A DNA stretch of 7,738 nucleotides from Eubacterium sp. (lineage in GTDB: Bacteria; Bacillota; Clostridia; Lachnospirales; Lachnospiraceae). Below, one piece after another: positions 1-6,498 of this stretch. Both the position numbers and the translations under genes were made by a program. The notes below the pieces were generated by a model that was given only the letters and a program-made list of their open reading frames with translations, had not been told where the DNA came from and did no database searches. Positions within the stretch are counted from its first letter, which is position 1; every line of letters starts with the position of its first letter. Location: contig JABUSX010000426.1 of assembly GCA_021442545.1 (NCBI GenBank), forward strand, positions 1 through 7,738. The letters are read 5' to 3'.

Positions 1-866
1 GCATTCATAAAGGCCAGATCCAGCAGGGTAAACAGGACGAGCGCCCATCCGGCCGCAAGACCGGAGATCCTGTAAACGATGATCATAAAGAGGATGATGA
101 TCAGAAGACCGATCACACCGGCAATAACGCTGATGCTGAGTGCTTCCTGACCGAGCGAGGCTCCGACAACATTTGAATAGATTTCATTCAGTTCCAGAGA
201 AAGAGAACCGATGCGGATGAAGGAAGCCAGCTCCCGGGCCGTTTCAATGCTCTCCATACCCGTGATCTGGGCCTTGCCGCCTGTGATGACCGACTGCACG
301 ACAGGCGCGCTGATGACTTCACCGTCATAAACGATCGCGATCTGCTTGCCGAGATTTTCCTGTGTGGCTTCGGCAAACTTCGTCGTGCCTTCCGGAGTCA
401 GCGTCAGTTCCACGACATATTCATGCTGTCCCGTCGTATTATCCGTATAGGCAACACCCTCTGCTCCGGCAACGTCCGTTCCTTCAAGGACAACGTTTCC
501 GTCCATGTCCGTAAAGGACAGAGAACCCGGTTTTCCGAGTTCGGAAAGGATCTCGTTGGCATCCGTAACACCCGGAATTTCCACGTTGATCCGGTTCAGT
601 CCCTGCTGGTAGACAGCAGATTCCGTACTGAACTGCGTTACCCTCTGTTTCAGCTTATAGACCGTATCGTCCATAGCTTCCTGCGACGGAGCAGCCTCCG
701 TTGCCTCGTAGGTAATGCTGACACCGCCGGAGAGATCCAGACCGGTGCGGATATTCGACATGGCTCCTGTTTTCTCCGGGCCCCAGCCGACAAGAACCGT
801 GTAGGCAAGAAGCGCCGTCACGGCGGCCAGAACGACCAGTGTGATAATACTCTGTTTCTTTCTCAT
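1..866 (-). CDS. secD: Protein translocase subunit SecD, N-terminal part (truncated by window edge)
   Basis: SecD is a membrane subunit of the SecDF export motor that uses the proton gradient to help pull secreted proteins through SecYEG. The first 288 codons are visible. They show an N-terminal transmembrane helix (about residues 7-27), the family signature GLDLSGGVSITYEA (about 42-55), the first periplasmic-type domain with NRINVEIPG, the later VYDGEVISAPVVQ / GKAQITG block, and the start of the membrane bundle (LLIIILFMIIVYRISGLAAG) before the window edge cuts the gene. The ATG is preceded by AGAGGGAAG at a suitable distance. It lies 35 nt downstream of scfB with no terminator between, so it is probably the third gene of a scfA-scfB-secD operon; secF may follow outside the window. 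SecD next to SCIFF genes is a recurrent clostridial arrangement. Identity is seen in the sequence; the operon is inferred. Confidence 0.96.
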   Translation of the reverse strand, partial: MRKKQSIITLVVLAAVTALLAYTVLVGWGPEKTGAMSNIRTGLDLSGGVSITYEATEAAPSQEAMDDTVYKLKQRVTQFSTESAVYQQGLNRINVEIPGVTDANEILSELGKPGSLSFTDMDGNVVLEGTDVAGAEGVAYTDNTTGQHEYVVELTLTPEGTTKFAEATQENLGKQIAIVYDGEVISAPVVQSVITGGKAQITGMESIETARELASFIRIGSLSLELNEIYSNVVGASLGQEALSISVIAGVIGLLIIILFMIIVYRISGLAAGWALVLFTLLDLAFMN

Positions 867-901
867 TTTTTTCTTCCCTCTTTATGAACAAGTTTCTTAT
901 T

Positions 902-2266
902 TTATATGCTTTCAGACGCAGCCGCCTTAAGCATAAGTGCACATTCCACACGTTTTCTCTGCATCACGCAGCCGATCTCGTAGGTACCGTCGATCGCACC
1001 GGAAGCATGAAATCCATTCGCCATGCAGCCGCCGCTGCAGAAGAAACGCGCAAAGCAGTCCGCACATTCCGGACGGCTGTAGACATTGACCGAACGGAAA
1101 CGGCGGCAGACCGCCTCTTCTTTGATGCCCTCTGTTACATTTCCGAGACAGAAGCCCTCTTCCCCGACGAACTGGTGGCAGGGATAGAGGTCACCCCACG
1201 GCGTGACTGCCAGGTATTCTCCCCCCGCTCCGCAGCCGGACAGGCGCTTGTATACGCAGGGACCGCCGGTCAGATCAATCATAAAATGGAAGAAATTGAA
1301 ATCTCTTCCTTCACGTCTGCGGCGAAGCATTTCACCCGCCAGCAGATCATACTGCTCGCAGATCTGAGGCAGATCCTCTTCACGGATCGCATATTCCTCC
1401 GACAAGGGCGCCACGACCGGCTCAACCGAGATCTGTTCAAAGCCGAGATCCGCCATATGCAGGACATCTGCCGCAAAATCCAGATTGAAATGCGTAAATG
1501 TCCCCCGGGCGTAATACTTCTGCTGCCCCCTGCTTTCGGCAAACTTCAGGAACTTCGGTACGATCCGGTCATAACTTCCGGCCCTGCCCGAGCGATCCGG
1601 ACGCATCCTGTCGTTGACTTCCCTGCGTCCGTCAAGGCTCATCACGACATTATCCATCTCTTTGTTGCAGAAAGCCATGATTTCTTCGTTCAGAAGAACT
1701 CCGTTTGTCGTCAGCGTAAAGCGAAAATGCTTATCGTGCAGGGCTTCCTGCTCCCGGCCGTACGCAACCAGTTCCTTCACGACTTCCCAGTTCAGGGTCG
1801 GTTCTCCGCCGAAGAAATCCACTTCCAGATTCCGTCTGTTTCCGGAATTCCGGATCAGGAAATCCAGCGCCGCCCTGCCGACTTCCGCCGTCATCAGCGA
1901 ACGCTTTCCGTGATACTCGCCTTCTCCGGCAAAGCAGTAGCGGCAGGCCAGATTGCAGTCATGCGCAATGTGAAGGCAAAGTGCCTTGACAACTGTCGGC
2001 CGCGCTGCAAAGGCCTCAACGGAAGGTCTGAAATTGTCCTCCGTAAAAAGCTGTCCTGCTTCTTTCAGCTGCCGGATCTCATCCAGGACTTCCTCAACCT
2101 CCTGCTCAGACCATTTTGCAGAAAGCATCTCTTTTACGGCATCCGGATCCTTTCCTTCCTCCATCAAAGAAAGTGCCTCAAACGACAGATCATCCAGCAC
2201 GTGCACCGAACTGCTGCTGACATCCAGGCAAAGCTTTATTCCGTTGTTTTCAAATACGTGTATCAA
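902..2266 (-). CDS. scfB: SCIFF peptide maturase, radical SAM/SPASM thioether-forming enzyme
   Basis: This radical S-adenosylmethionine enzyme is expected to act on the SCIFF precursor encoded just upstream, joining a cysteine sulfur to a threonine alpha carbon (sactipeptide-type thioether; the clostridial homologue studied is CteB). In the 454-residue product, residues 1-85 resemble the peptide-binding RRE domain, with the family opening MIHVFENNGI..LDV..VHVLDD. The radical SAM cluster motif CNLACRYC gives C104, C108 and C111, followed by FFGGEPT (151-157) and TTNG. A C-terminal SPASM region carries C337, C345, C363, C373, C401, C404, C410, C414 and C433 (CADCFARFFCSGGC), ligands for auxiliary Fe-S clusters. 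The open frame extends to 2395, but the family start matches a TTG at 2266, just before IHVFENN. The extra 43 codons run through the 40-bp repeats, look non-coding and would be atypical. The ribosome site is weak (GGA 6 nt away, AGGA about 14 nt). No in-frame ATG lies nearby. Confidence 0.95.
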   Translation of the reverse strand: MIHVFENNGIKLCLDVSSSSVHVLDDLSFEALSLMEEGKDPDAVKEMLSAKWSEQEVEEVLDEIRQLKEAGQLFTEDNFRPSVEAFAARPTVVKALCLHIAHDCNLACRYCFAGEGEYHGKRSLMTAEVGRAALDFLIRNSGNRRNLEVDFFGGEPTLNWEVVKELVAYGREQEALHDKHFRFTLTTNGVLLNEEIMAFCNKEMDNVVMSLDGRREVNDRMRPDRSGRAGSYDRIVPKFLKFAESRGQQKYYARGTFTHFNLDFAADVLHMADLGFEQISVEPVVAPLSEEYAIREEDLPQICEQYDLLAGEMLRRRREGRDFNFFHFMIDLTGGPCVYKRLSGCGAGGEYLAVTPWGDLYPCHQFVGEEGFCLGNVTEGIKEEAVCRRFRSVNVYSRPECADCFARFFCSGGCMANGFHASGAIDGTYEIGCVMQRKRVECALMLKAAASESI

Positions 2267-2340
2267 GATTGTTCCGTTTTTCCTGTAAATACTCTTCTGA
2301 ACTGTTCTGTGCCGGATCCGTCTGTTCCTCTGTTCTTCAG

Positions 2341-2460
2341 GACAAACAGATCCGCAGTCGGATAATGCCCTGTTTTTTACAACAAACAGACCCACAGTCG
2401 GATGATACCCTGTCTTTCACAACAAACAGATCCGCAGTTCGATGATACCCTGTTTTTTAC
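2341..2460. repeat. Three tandem 40-bp repeats in the scfA-scfB spacer
   Basis: Three head-to-tail copies with an exact 40-bp period occupy 2341-2380, 2381-2420 and 2421-2460. Pairwise they differ at about 5 to 7 positions. The last copy is followed by AACAAA, the start of an aborted fourth unit, and the DNA on the scfB side keeps weak similarity (AACAG...CGGATC). On the minus (coding) strand each unit has AAACAG near one end and CTGTTT near the other, so it can fold. Units 1 and 2 also have an inner ATCCG-ACTG-CGGAT type stem, kept in unit 2 by G:T pairs. In plus orientation each unit ends in a hairpin followed by a T-rich run (six Ts in units 1 and 3). The 40-nt period is not a multiple of three and stops break the frames, so a protein repeat is unlikely. 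Function unknown; it lies in the presumed 5' leader of scfB. Confidence 0.9.
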
Positions 2461-2469
2461 AACAAAACT

Positions 2470-2500
2470 ATGTTCCCGCACCGTTCCGGCACGGGAACAT
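2470..2500 (-). terminator. Stem-loop between scfA and scfB (partial terminator or RNA-processing hairpin)
   Basis: A perfect 9-bp inverted repeat, ATGTTCCCG / CGGGAACAT, encloses a second small CCG-TTC-CGG hairpin. On the minus strand it is followed by AGTTTTGTTG, a T-rich but interrupted tail. It lies 45 nt after the scfA stop. A leaky terminator or 3'-stabilising hairpin here would let scfA mRNA outnumber scfB mRNA, as often seen when a precursor peptide precedes its modifying enzyme. The structure is seen; the role is inferred. Confidence 0.6.
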
Positions 2501-2544
2501 CGACTAAAACCGGTTCCTTTTCATACAGTATTTCGTCTGCAGCC

Positions 2545-2688
2545 TTACTTTTTCTGTTCGCAGGTCTGGTTGCCGACCGTACAGGACGTTTTGCAGGCAG
2601 ACTGGCAGGATGTCTGGCATTCTCCGCATCCGCCCTTTTTTAAAGTATCCTGAAGTTTCTTCGTTTCAACAGTCTGTATATGTTTCAT
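2545..2688 (-). CDS. scfA: SCIFF ribosomal peptide precursor (six cysteines in forty-five residues)
   Basis: This is the substrate peptide for the maturase encoded downstream. The 47-residue product starts MKHIQTVETKKLQDTLKKGG and continues with the cysteine block CGECQTSCQSACKTSC, then TVGNQTCEQKK. Its six cysteines are at 21, 24, 28, 32, 36 and 43, which is exactly the family definition. In the characterised clostridial homologue the thioether joins Cys32 to Thr37; both residues are present here at the same numbers. Residues 1-20 act as the leader recognised by the maturase's RRE domain. Translation should be strong: AGGAGGG (plus 2700-2706) lies 11 nt before the ATG. The gene has its own promoter about 115 nt upstream and a stem-loop downstream. 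At 47 codons it is easily missed by length-filtered gene callers. The family is widespread and highly conserved in Clostridia; its biological role is not settled. Confidence 0.97.
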   Translation of the reverse strand: MKHIQTVETKKLQDTLKKGGCGECQTSCQSACKTSCTVGNQTCEQKK

Positions 2689-2803
2689 AACTGCCTGATC
2701 CCTCCTGTTATAATATTATTTTTCGGCCGGTTTCCGAAGAAGATCTCCGGCATTCGCGGCCCTTCAAACGAGCGGGGCGCACTGCTCCCGTTCAGACCGC
2801 CAT

Positions 2804-2832
2804 ATTATAGCATACAGAAAGGACAGCCGCAA
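2804..2832 (-). promoter_or_regulatory. Sigma-A-type promoter of scfA
   Basis: Minus strand: TTGCGG (plus 2827-2832), a 17-nt spacer, then TATAAT (plus 2804-2809) preceded by TGC, an extended -10. Transcription would start near 2797, giving scfA a leader of about 109 nt. The -35 hexamer lies in the loop and arm of the stem-loop that ends the upstream gene. The -10 is perfect and the -35 only half matched, consistent with an extended-minus-10 promoter. Confidence 0.7.
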
Positions 2833-2845
2833 GGCTGTCCTTCTG
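2815..2845 (-). terminator. Strong stem-loop terminator after the Thr-rich protein gene
   Basis: The inverted repeat AAGGACAGCC / GGCTGTCCTT has a 4-nt loop and extends to CAGAAGGACAGCC pairing with its partner across one bulged base. It lies 29 nt beyond the 2875 stop codon. On the minus strand the tail is TTTCTGT; on the plus strand TTCTGCACTTTTT follows, so it may work both ways. It overlaps the scfA -35 element. Confidence 0.75.
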
Positions 2846-2874
2846 CACTTTTTACCGCTGTTCTTCCGGATCTG

Positions 2875-3267
2875 TCATTCCTTACATGCACACTTGAAAT
2901 CCAGAAGCTCCTTATGATATTTTTCGGACTTTCCGTACCGGATCTGATTCATCTTCAGATGGAAAAACGCTGCAAAAGCAACAAATGCGGCACTCATAAC
3001 GGCAATAAACGGAATCATCTTATCCATGACACCGGTATTGACCTTTGTGGTGACCTTGCTCGTGGTTGCTGTTGTTTTGTTTGTTGTTGTCGTCCCATTG
3101 TATGTCTGGGTCTTGGTTGTTGTGCTGCTCACGCCGCCTTTTGTGCCGCCGCCGACCAGATCCGATGTGCCCGCAGCAAAAACGGTCATCTGACAGCCAA
3201 AAAGAAATACGACAGCAACTACAACGGCCAGAAGCTTGATAAGACGTGTTCTCTTCAGTTTTTTCAT
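2875..3267 (-). CDS. Small secreted, Thr-rich, membrane-anchored protein of unknown function
   Basis: I do not recognise a family. The 130-residue product has a classic export signal: basic MKKLKRTRLIK, a hydrophobic core (about 12-24), then either a lipobox-like LFGC (Cys25, with an unusual Phe before the Gly) or a VFA-A signal peptidase site (about 31/32). A low-complexity Thr/Lys/Ser/Gly segment follows (about 40-78, many T-T-T and T-N-K-T runs), then a transmembrane helix (about 84-103) and a basic, probably cytoplasmic tail ending KCACKE with two cysteines. This suggests a short extracellular Thr-rich stalk anchored by one C-terminal helix. The start is the ATG at 3267 with GGGGAG 7 nt upstream; the open frame extends 21 codons further but without a comparable start. 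It has its own promoter and ends at the stem-loop at 2815-2845. It sits between the flippase and SCIFF, but no functional link is shown. Confidence 0.82.
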   Translation of the reverse strand: MKKLKRTRLIKLLAVVVAVVFLFGCQMTVFAAGTSDLVGGGTKGGVSSTTTKTQTYNGTTTTNKTTATTSKVTTKVNTGVMDKMIPFIAVMSAAFVAFAAFFHLKMNQIRYGKSEKYHKELLDFKCACKE

Positions 3268-3320
3268 TGTAATTCTCCCCTTAGACCGGACTCCCCAATC
3301 CGTTATTGAATTGTAACAAC

Positions 3321-3349
3321 ACTTTACCACGCTTTTACAAGTTTGTAAA
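3321..3349 (-). promoter_or_regulatory. Promoter of the Thr-rich membrane protein gene
   Basis: Minus strand: TTTACA (plus 3344-3349, five of six -35 bases), exactly 17 nt, then TAAAGT (plus 3321-3326, four of six -10 bases). The start would be near 3314, leaving a leader of about 47 nt before the ATG at 3267. No convincing terminator separates it from the flippase gene 37 nt upstream, so some readthrough from that operon is possible. Confidence 0.55.
3334..3349. promoter_or_regulatory. 16-bp palindrome overlapping the -35, candidate operator
   Basis: TTTACAA-GT-TTGTAAA (plus strand) is a perfect 7-2-7 inverted repeat covering the -35 hexamer of the promoter at 3321-3349. The position suits a repressor dimer that blocks RNA polymerase. 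A second small symmetric site, TTGTAACAA, lies at about 3311-3319 near the predicted start. I cannot assign a regulator: it resembles the BlaI/CopY TACA-NN-TGTA half-sites but with a 4-nt instead of 2-nt centre. Confidence 0.4.
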
Positions 3350-3385
3350 GAATCATTTTAATAGAAACTTAATATTTTTGAGATG

Positions 3386-5011
3386 TTACCTGTACACACG
3401 GATCTTCTTCAGCACACGCACCGCCATTCCGCCCATCGGATACTTCCGCATTTCCGCTTCTCCGGTATGCGAGATCTTAACATAAATGATCAGATAAACG
3501 AAAATGGCCGCAATGATCGAAACAAAGAGTCCGATCGACGGACGCTTCGTAACAGATGCGATCAGACTGTACAGTGCGAAGGCAACGGCTCCCATGACGG
3601 CAGAGGCAATCAGCGGTTCGATGTAGGTCTTCCGGATCTCCATGCGGAAACGCAGATATTTCCTGAGCGAAAGAGTATTCAGGACACAGCAGACCACCGT
3701 AAACAGGATGTTGGAGATCATGACCGCATAGACATCCAGCTGCGGGAACAAAGCCAGCAGCAAGGCCAGAGAAGCCATGTTGACGCCAAGAGAAACGGCG
3801 GAATTGATCAGAGCCGTTTTCTGCTGTCCGATTGACTGAAGAACGCCGCCCGTCACGATCGAGAAGGAATCCGTCACAACAAAGATGGAACCGAACATGA
3901 GCAGTTTTGCCGCAAGATCACTCGATGCCGGAAAGAGAACACCCATGATCGGATACGCCAGAACAGTCAGGCCGATCATACAGGGAATACAGACGAACAT
4001 GGACAGCCGGATCGTTTCGTTCGATTTCCGGTTGACCTCGCGCCTGTCGCCGACGGCATAACTCTCCGAGACTTCCGGCATCATCGCCGACGTGCCGGCC
4101 GAAGCAAGGGCGAGGGGTATTCCGATCATCGGAATATAGTAGTTGCTGTACTCTCCGTAAGCCGCCATGATGAGCTCGGAATCGATACCGTGCAGACCCT
4201 GAATGCTGGAATAAACATAGGTATTCAGATACGCACTGCAGTTGTATATAAAGGAGGTAAAGATGATCGGCGTGATCATCAGAATGATGTCCTTAAAGAT
4301 ATCTCCGTAGCTTTCCTCAGTGGAGTGGATATCCCGTTTTCTTCTTCTCCTGAAAAATCCGCGGTTGATCCGGAACACATAGAGCATGAAGATCAGTCCG
4401 ACCGCCACACCGGCTCCGGTTCCGATCGTACCGCCCATTGCGCCGAAGATGGCCGCATTCGCGCCTCCTTCCGGTGCCATTGTTCGAATGAGAACAACCG
4501 CTGCAATGACACTGACCAGCGCATTCATGATCTGTTCCAGAATCTGTGAGATCGAGGTCGGTGTCATGGATTTGTGAGCCTGGAAGTAACCCCGGAACAC
4601 GCCCAGGATCGCCGAGAGAAAGATCGTCGGTGCCAGAGCCCGCAGGGCCGGCAGGGCATTCGGCTGATTGGCAGGAAGAAGAAAACGTCCGCCGAACCAG
4701 CAGATCAGAGCCGTAACGCCGCCTACGATCACCGCGTAGATCATGGCTCCCAGGAAGGTCTTATGTGCGTTCCGGTACTGTCCCAGCGCGTTTTTTTCGG
4801 AAACGATCTTGGAGATCGCCATCGGGATACTGTAGGAAGAGATCAGCAGAAGGATCGAATACAGGTTGCTTGCCACCCCGTAATAGCCCATGCCGACGGA
4901 GCCCAGCGTGGCGCCGAGAGGGCGGCGGTACAAAAGACCGATTACGCGGGAAATGATCGATGCGATCATCAGGATCGACGCATTTTTCACCAAGGTGTTT
5001 TTCTGTTTCAT
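3386..5011 (-). CDS. SpoVB/YtgP (MurJ-like) family lipid-linked oligosaccharide flippase
   Basis: The product is a polytopic membrane protein of the MOP/MATE-like superfamily. Relatives move lipid-linked cell-wall or polysaccharide precursors across the cytoplasmic membrane: YtgP acts as a lipid II flippase in Bacillus, and SpoVB is needed for spore cortex. The 541 residues match the usual length and show about 14 hydrophobic helices. Family blocks are ASIISRVIGLLYRRPLGATLG (17-37, given as the conserved N-terminal helix) with MGYYGVASNLYSI following, FRGYFQAHKSMTPTSISQ (139-156), and ALASAGTSAMMPEVSES (301-317). A very basic cytoplasmic loop FFRRRRKRD lies at 219-227. The ATG overlaps the ung stop by 4 nt (ATGA) and has GGAG 5 nt upstream, so translation is probably coupled. 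Sequence alone does not separate a YtgP-type housekeeping lipid II flippase from a sporulation-specific SpoVB paralogue. Confidence 0.9.
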   Translation of the reverse strand: MKQKNTLVKNASILMIASIISRVIGLLYRRPLGATLGSVGMGYYGVASNLYSILLLISSYSIPMAISKIVSEKNALGQYRNAHKTFLGAMIYAVIVGGVTALICWFGGRFLLPANQPNALPALRALAPTIFLSAILGVFRGYFQAHKSMTPTSISQILEQIMNALVSVIAAVVLIRTMAPEGGANAAIFGAMGGTIGTGAGVAVGLIFMLYVFRINRGFFRRRRKRDIHSTEESYGDIFKDIILMITPIIFTSFIYNCSAYLNTYVYSSIQGLHGIDSELIMAAYGEYSNYYIPMIGIPLALASAGTSAMMPEVSESYAVGDRREVNRKSNETIRLSMFVCIPCMIGLTVLAYPIMGVLFPASSDLAAKLLMFGSIFVVTDSFSIVTGGVLQSIGQQKTALINSAVSLGVNMASLALLLALFPQLDVYAVMISNILFTVVCCVLNTLSLRKYLRFRMEIRKTYIEPLIASAVMGAVAFALYSLIASVTKRPSIGLFVSIIAAIFVYLIIYVKISHTGEAEMRKYPMGGMAVRVLKKIRVYR

Positions 5012-5694
5012 TCTGTCTCCGTCTCTTCGGTAAGATTCCAGTCTATCGGTTTTTCACCATGCGCTTCCAGAAAGGCATTCGTACGCGAGAAAGGGCGGCT
5101 CCCGAAAAAGCCTCTGTAGGCGGAAAGCGGGCTCGGATGCGGTGACGCAATGATCAGATGGTTCGGATCATGGATCATCTCCTGCTTCCGCTGTGCCGGA
5201 CGGCCCCATAAGATAAAGACGATCGGCCGGTGCTGTTCCGCCAGAATACGGATGGCCGCATCCGTAAACATTTCCCATCCGATCTCCCGGTGTGAATTTG
5301 CTCTGTGTGCCCGCACCGTGAGTACGGTATTCAGCAGCAGCACACCCTGGTCCGCCCATTTTTCAAGGCATCCGCTTTCCGGGACCGGACAGCCCAGATC
5401 GTCATGCAGTTCCTTATAAATATTCACAAGAGACGGAGGAATCTCGATTCCCGGCCGCACCGAAAAACTGAGACCGTGTGCCTGGCCCTCTTCGTGATAA
5501 GGATCCTGGCCCAGGATCACGACCCGCACCTTTGACAGGGGCGTAAAGTGAAACGCATTAAAAATATCATCTGCAGGCGGGTAGACGGTATACTGACGAT
5601 ACTCCTGCCCGACCCTGCGGAACAGTTCCCGATAATACGGCTTCCGGAATTCTTCCTGCAGTGCTTTTTCCCATTCCCCTGTGATCGGCGGCAT
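5008..5694 (-). CDS. ung: Uracil-DNA glycosylase, family 1
   Basis: Ung removes uracil from DNA by cutting the N-glycosidic bond, starting base excision repair after cytosine deamination or dUMP misincorporation. The 228-residue product is standard length. It shows the water-activating loop GQDPYH (62-67, catalytic Asp64), the uracil-contacting FSV segment (about 77-79), LLLNTVLTV (119-127), and the DNA-intercalating HPSPLSAYRGFFGSRPFSRTN region (186-206, with catalytic His186). I chose the ATG at 5694. A TTG at 5706 would add four residues; neither has a clear Shine-Dalgarno sequence, which suggests coupling to hisF, whose stop is 23 nt upstream. A 25-nt stem-loop around that stop may influence coupling. 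The 3' end overlaps the flippase start by 4 nt. Every catalytic motif is intact. Confidence 0.97.
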   Translation of the reverse strand: MPPITGEWEKALQEEFRKPYYRELFRRVGQEYRQYTVYPPADDIFNAFHFTPLSKVRVVILGQDPYHEEGQAHGLSFSVRPGIEIPPSLVNIYKELHDDLGCPVPESGCLEKWADQGVLLLNTVLTVRAHRANSHREIGWEMFTDAAIRILAEQHRPIVFILWGRPAQRKQEMIHDPNHLIIASPHPSPLSAYRGFFGSRPFSRTNAFLEAHGEKPIDWNLTEETETE

Positions 5695-5709
5695 TCTGAT
5701 CCACAACCA

Positions 5710-5734
5710 CAGTCCGCTTACACTCTGCGGACTG
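5710..5734. other. Stem-loop spanning the hisF stop codon
   Basis: CAGTCCGC and GCGGACTG form a perfect 8-bp inverted repeat around a 9-nt loop that includes the hisF TAA (5718-5720). It lies only 16 nt before the ung ATG. No T-run follows on the minus strand, so it is not a classic terminator. It could hinder or pace reinitiation at ung, or be an RNA processing or stability element. Confidence 0.45.
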
Positions 5735-6482
5735 CCACTCCTTTCTCATCCAGATACTCTTTCAGATCGGCAATTTCCAGTTCTTTATAATGGAAAAGAG
5801 AAGCTGCAAGTGCTGCATCTGCTCCGCCTGCGGTCAGCGCATCATAAAAATGTTCTTTCGTTCCGGCACCGCCGGATGCGATCACGGGGATACCGACCGC
5901 GGCAGAGATCGCAGAGGTCAGTTCCAGATCGTAACCCGCCTTTGTTCCGTCGCAGTCCATGCTTGTGAGAAGGATCTCTCCGGCTCCGCGGCGTTCTGCT
6001 TCCACGGCCCATTCGACGGCATCCAGACCCACATCGATCCGTCCGCCGTTTTTATACACCGTCCATCCTTCCGCATCCCTGCGCCGGCGGGCATCGATCG
6101 CAACGACGACGCACTGGCTTCCGAAAACTTCAGCCGCATCCGAGATCAGATTCGGCGTATTGATAGCGGAGGAATTGATCGACACCTTGTCGGCACCTTC
6201 CCTCAGGATTATACGGAAATCCTCTACCGTCCGGATCCCTCCTCCGACCGTGAACGGGATAAAGACCGTCTCCGCAACTTTCCGGACCATATCCACGACC
6301 GTCCTGCGGTCATCGCTCGAAGCCGTGATATCCAGAAAGACCACCTCATCGGCACCGGCACGGTCATAGGCTTTTGCCACCTCGACCGGGTCCCCGGCGT
6401 CTCTCAGCTGCACGAAGTTTATTCCTTTTACAACTCTGCCCTTATCGACATCCAGGCAGGGAATGATCCTTTTTGTATGCAT
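5718..6482 (-). CDS. hisF: Imidazole glycerol phosphate synthase, cyclase subunit HisF
   Basis: HisF is the (beta/alpha)8 barrel that uses ammonia from HisH to turn PRFAR into imidazole glycerol phosphate and AICAR, the fifth step of histidine biosynthesis. The 254-residue product is full length. Visible landmarks are [16 protein letters not shown] with catalytic Asp11, the phosphate-binding FTVGGGIRT (77-85), AIDAR with catalytic Asp130, [11 protein letters not shown] (175-185) and the second phosphate-binding IASGGAGT (201-208). The open frame runs upstream to 6593 inside hisH, but family comparison and AAGGA 7 nt before the ATG fix the start at 6482. It lies 16 nt after the hisH stop, so the two subunits are co-translated from one message. 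hisA, which often lies between hisH and hisF, is absent from this position. Confidence 0.98.
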   Translation of the reverse strand: MHTKRIIPCLDVDKGRVVKGINFVQLRDAGDPVEVAKAYDRAGADEVVFLDITASSDDRRTVVDMVRKVAETVFIPFTVGGGIRTVEDFRIILREGADKVSINSSAINTPNLISDAAEVFGSQCVVVAIDARRRRDAEGWTVYKNGGRIDVGLDAVEWAVEAERRGAGEILLTSMDCDGTKAGYDLELTSAISAAVGIPVIASGGAGTKEHFYDALTAGGADAALAASLFHYKELEIADLKEYLDEKGVAVRRV

Positions 6483-6498
6483 AAAATGTTCCTTTTTC

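Noticed and set aside
655..951. Minus-strand 98-codon ORF across the secD start
   Set aside because: It is out of frame with secD and overlaps the end of scfB. It has no ribosome site and is a frame shadow.
884..2365. Long plus-strand open frame (493 codons)
   Set aside because: It is the exact antisense of scfB, shows no family motifs and has an odd composition. The minus strand carries clear radical SAM/SPASM motifs.
2341..2460. CRISPR-like array
   Set aside because: The 40-bp units abut directly with no unique spacers, there are only three, and no cas genes are present.
2402..2653. Plus-strand 83-codon ORF over the repeats and scfA
   Set aside because: It is antisense to scfA and built from the repeat DNA, with no ribosome site or domain.
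2707..2722. Second scfA promoter in the AT-rich TATTAT-like stretch
   Set aside because: A start from there would fall inside the AGGAGGG ribosome site, and no good -35 is visible at the right spacing. The TATAAT at 2804-2809 is better.
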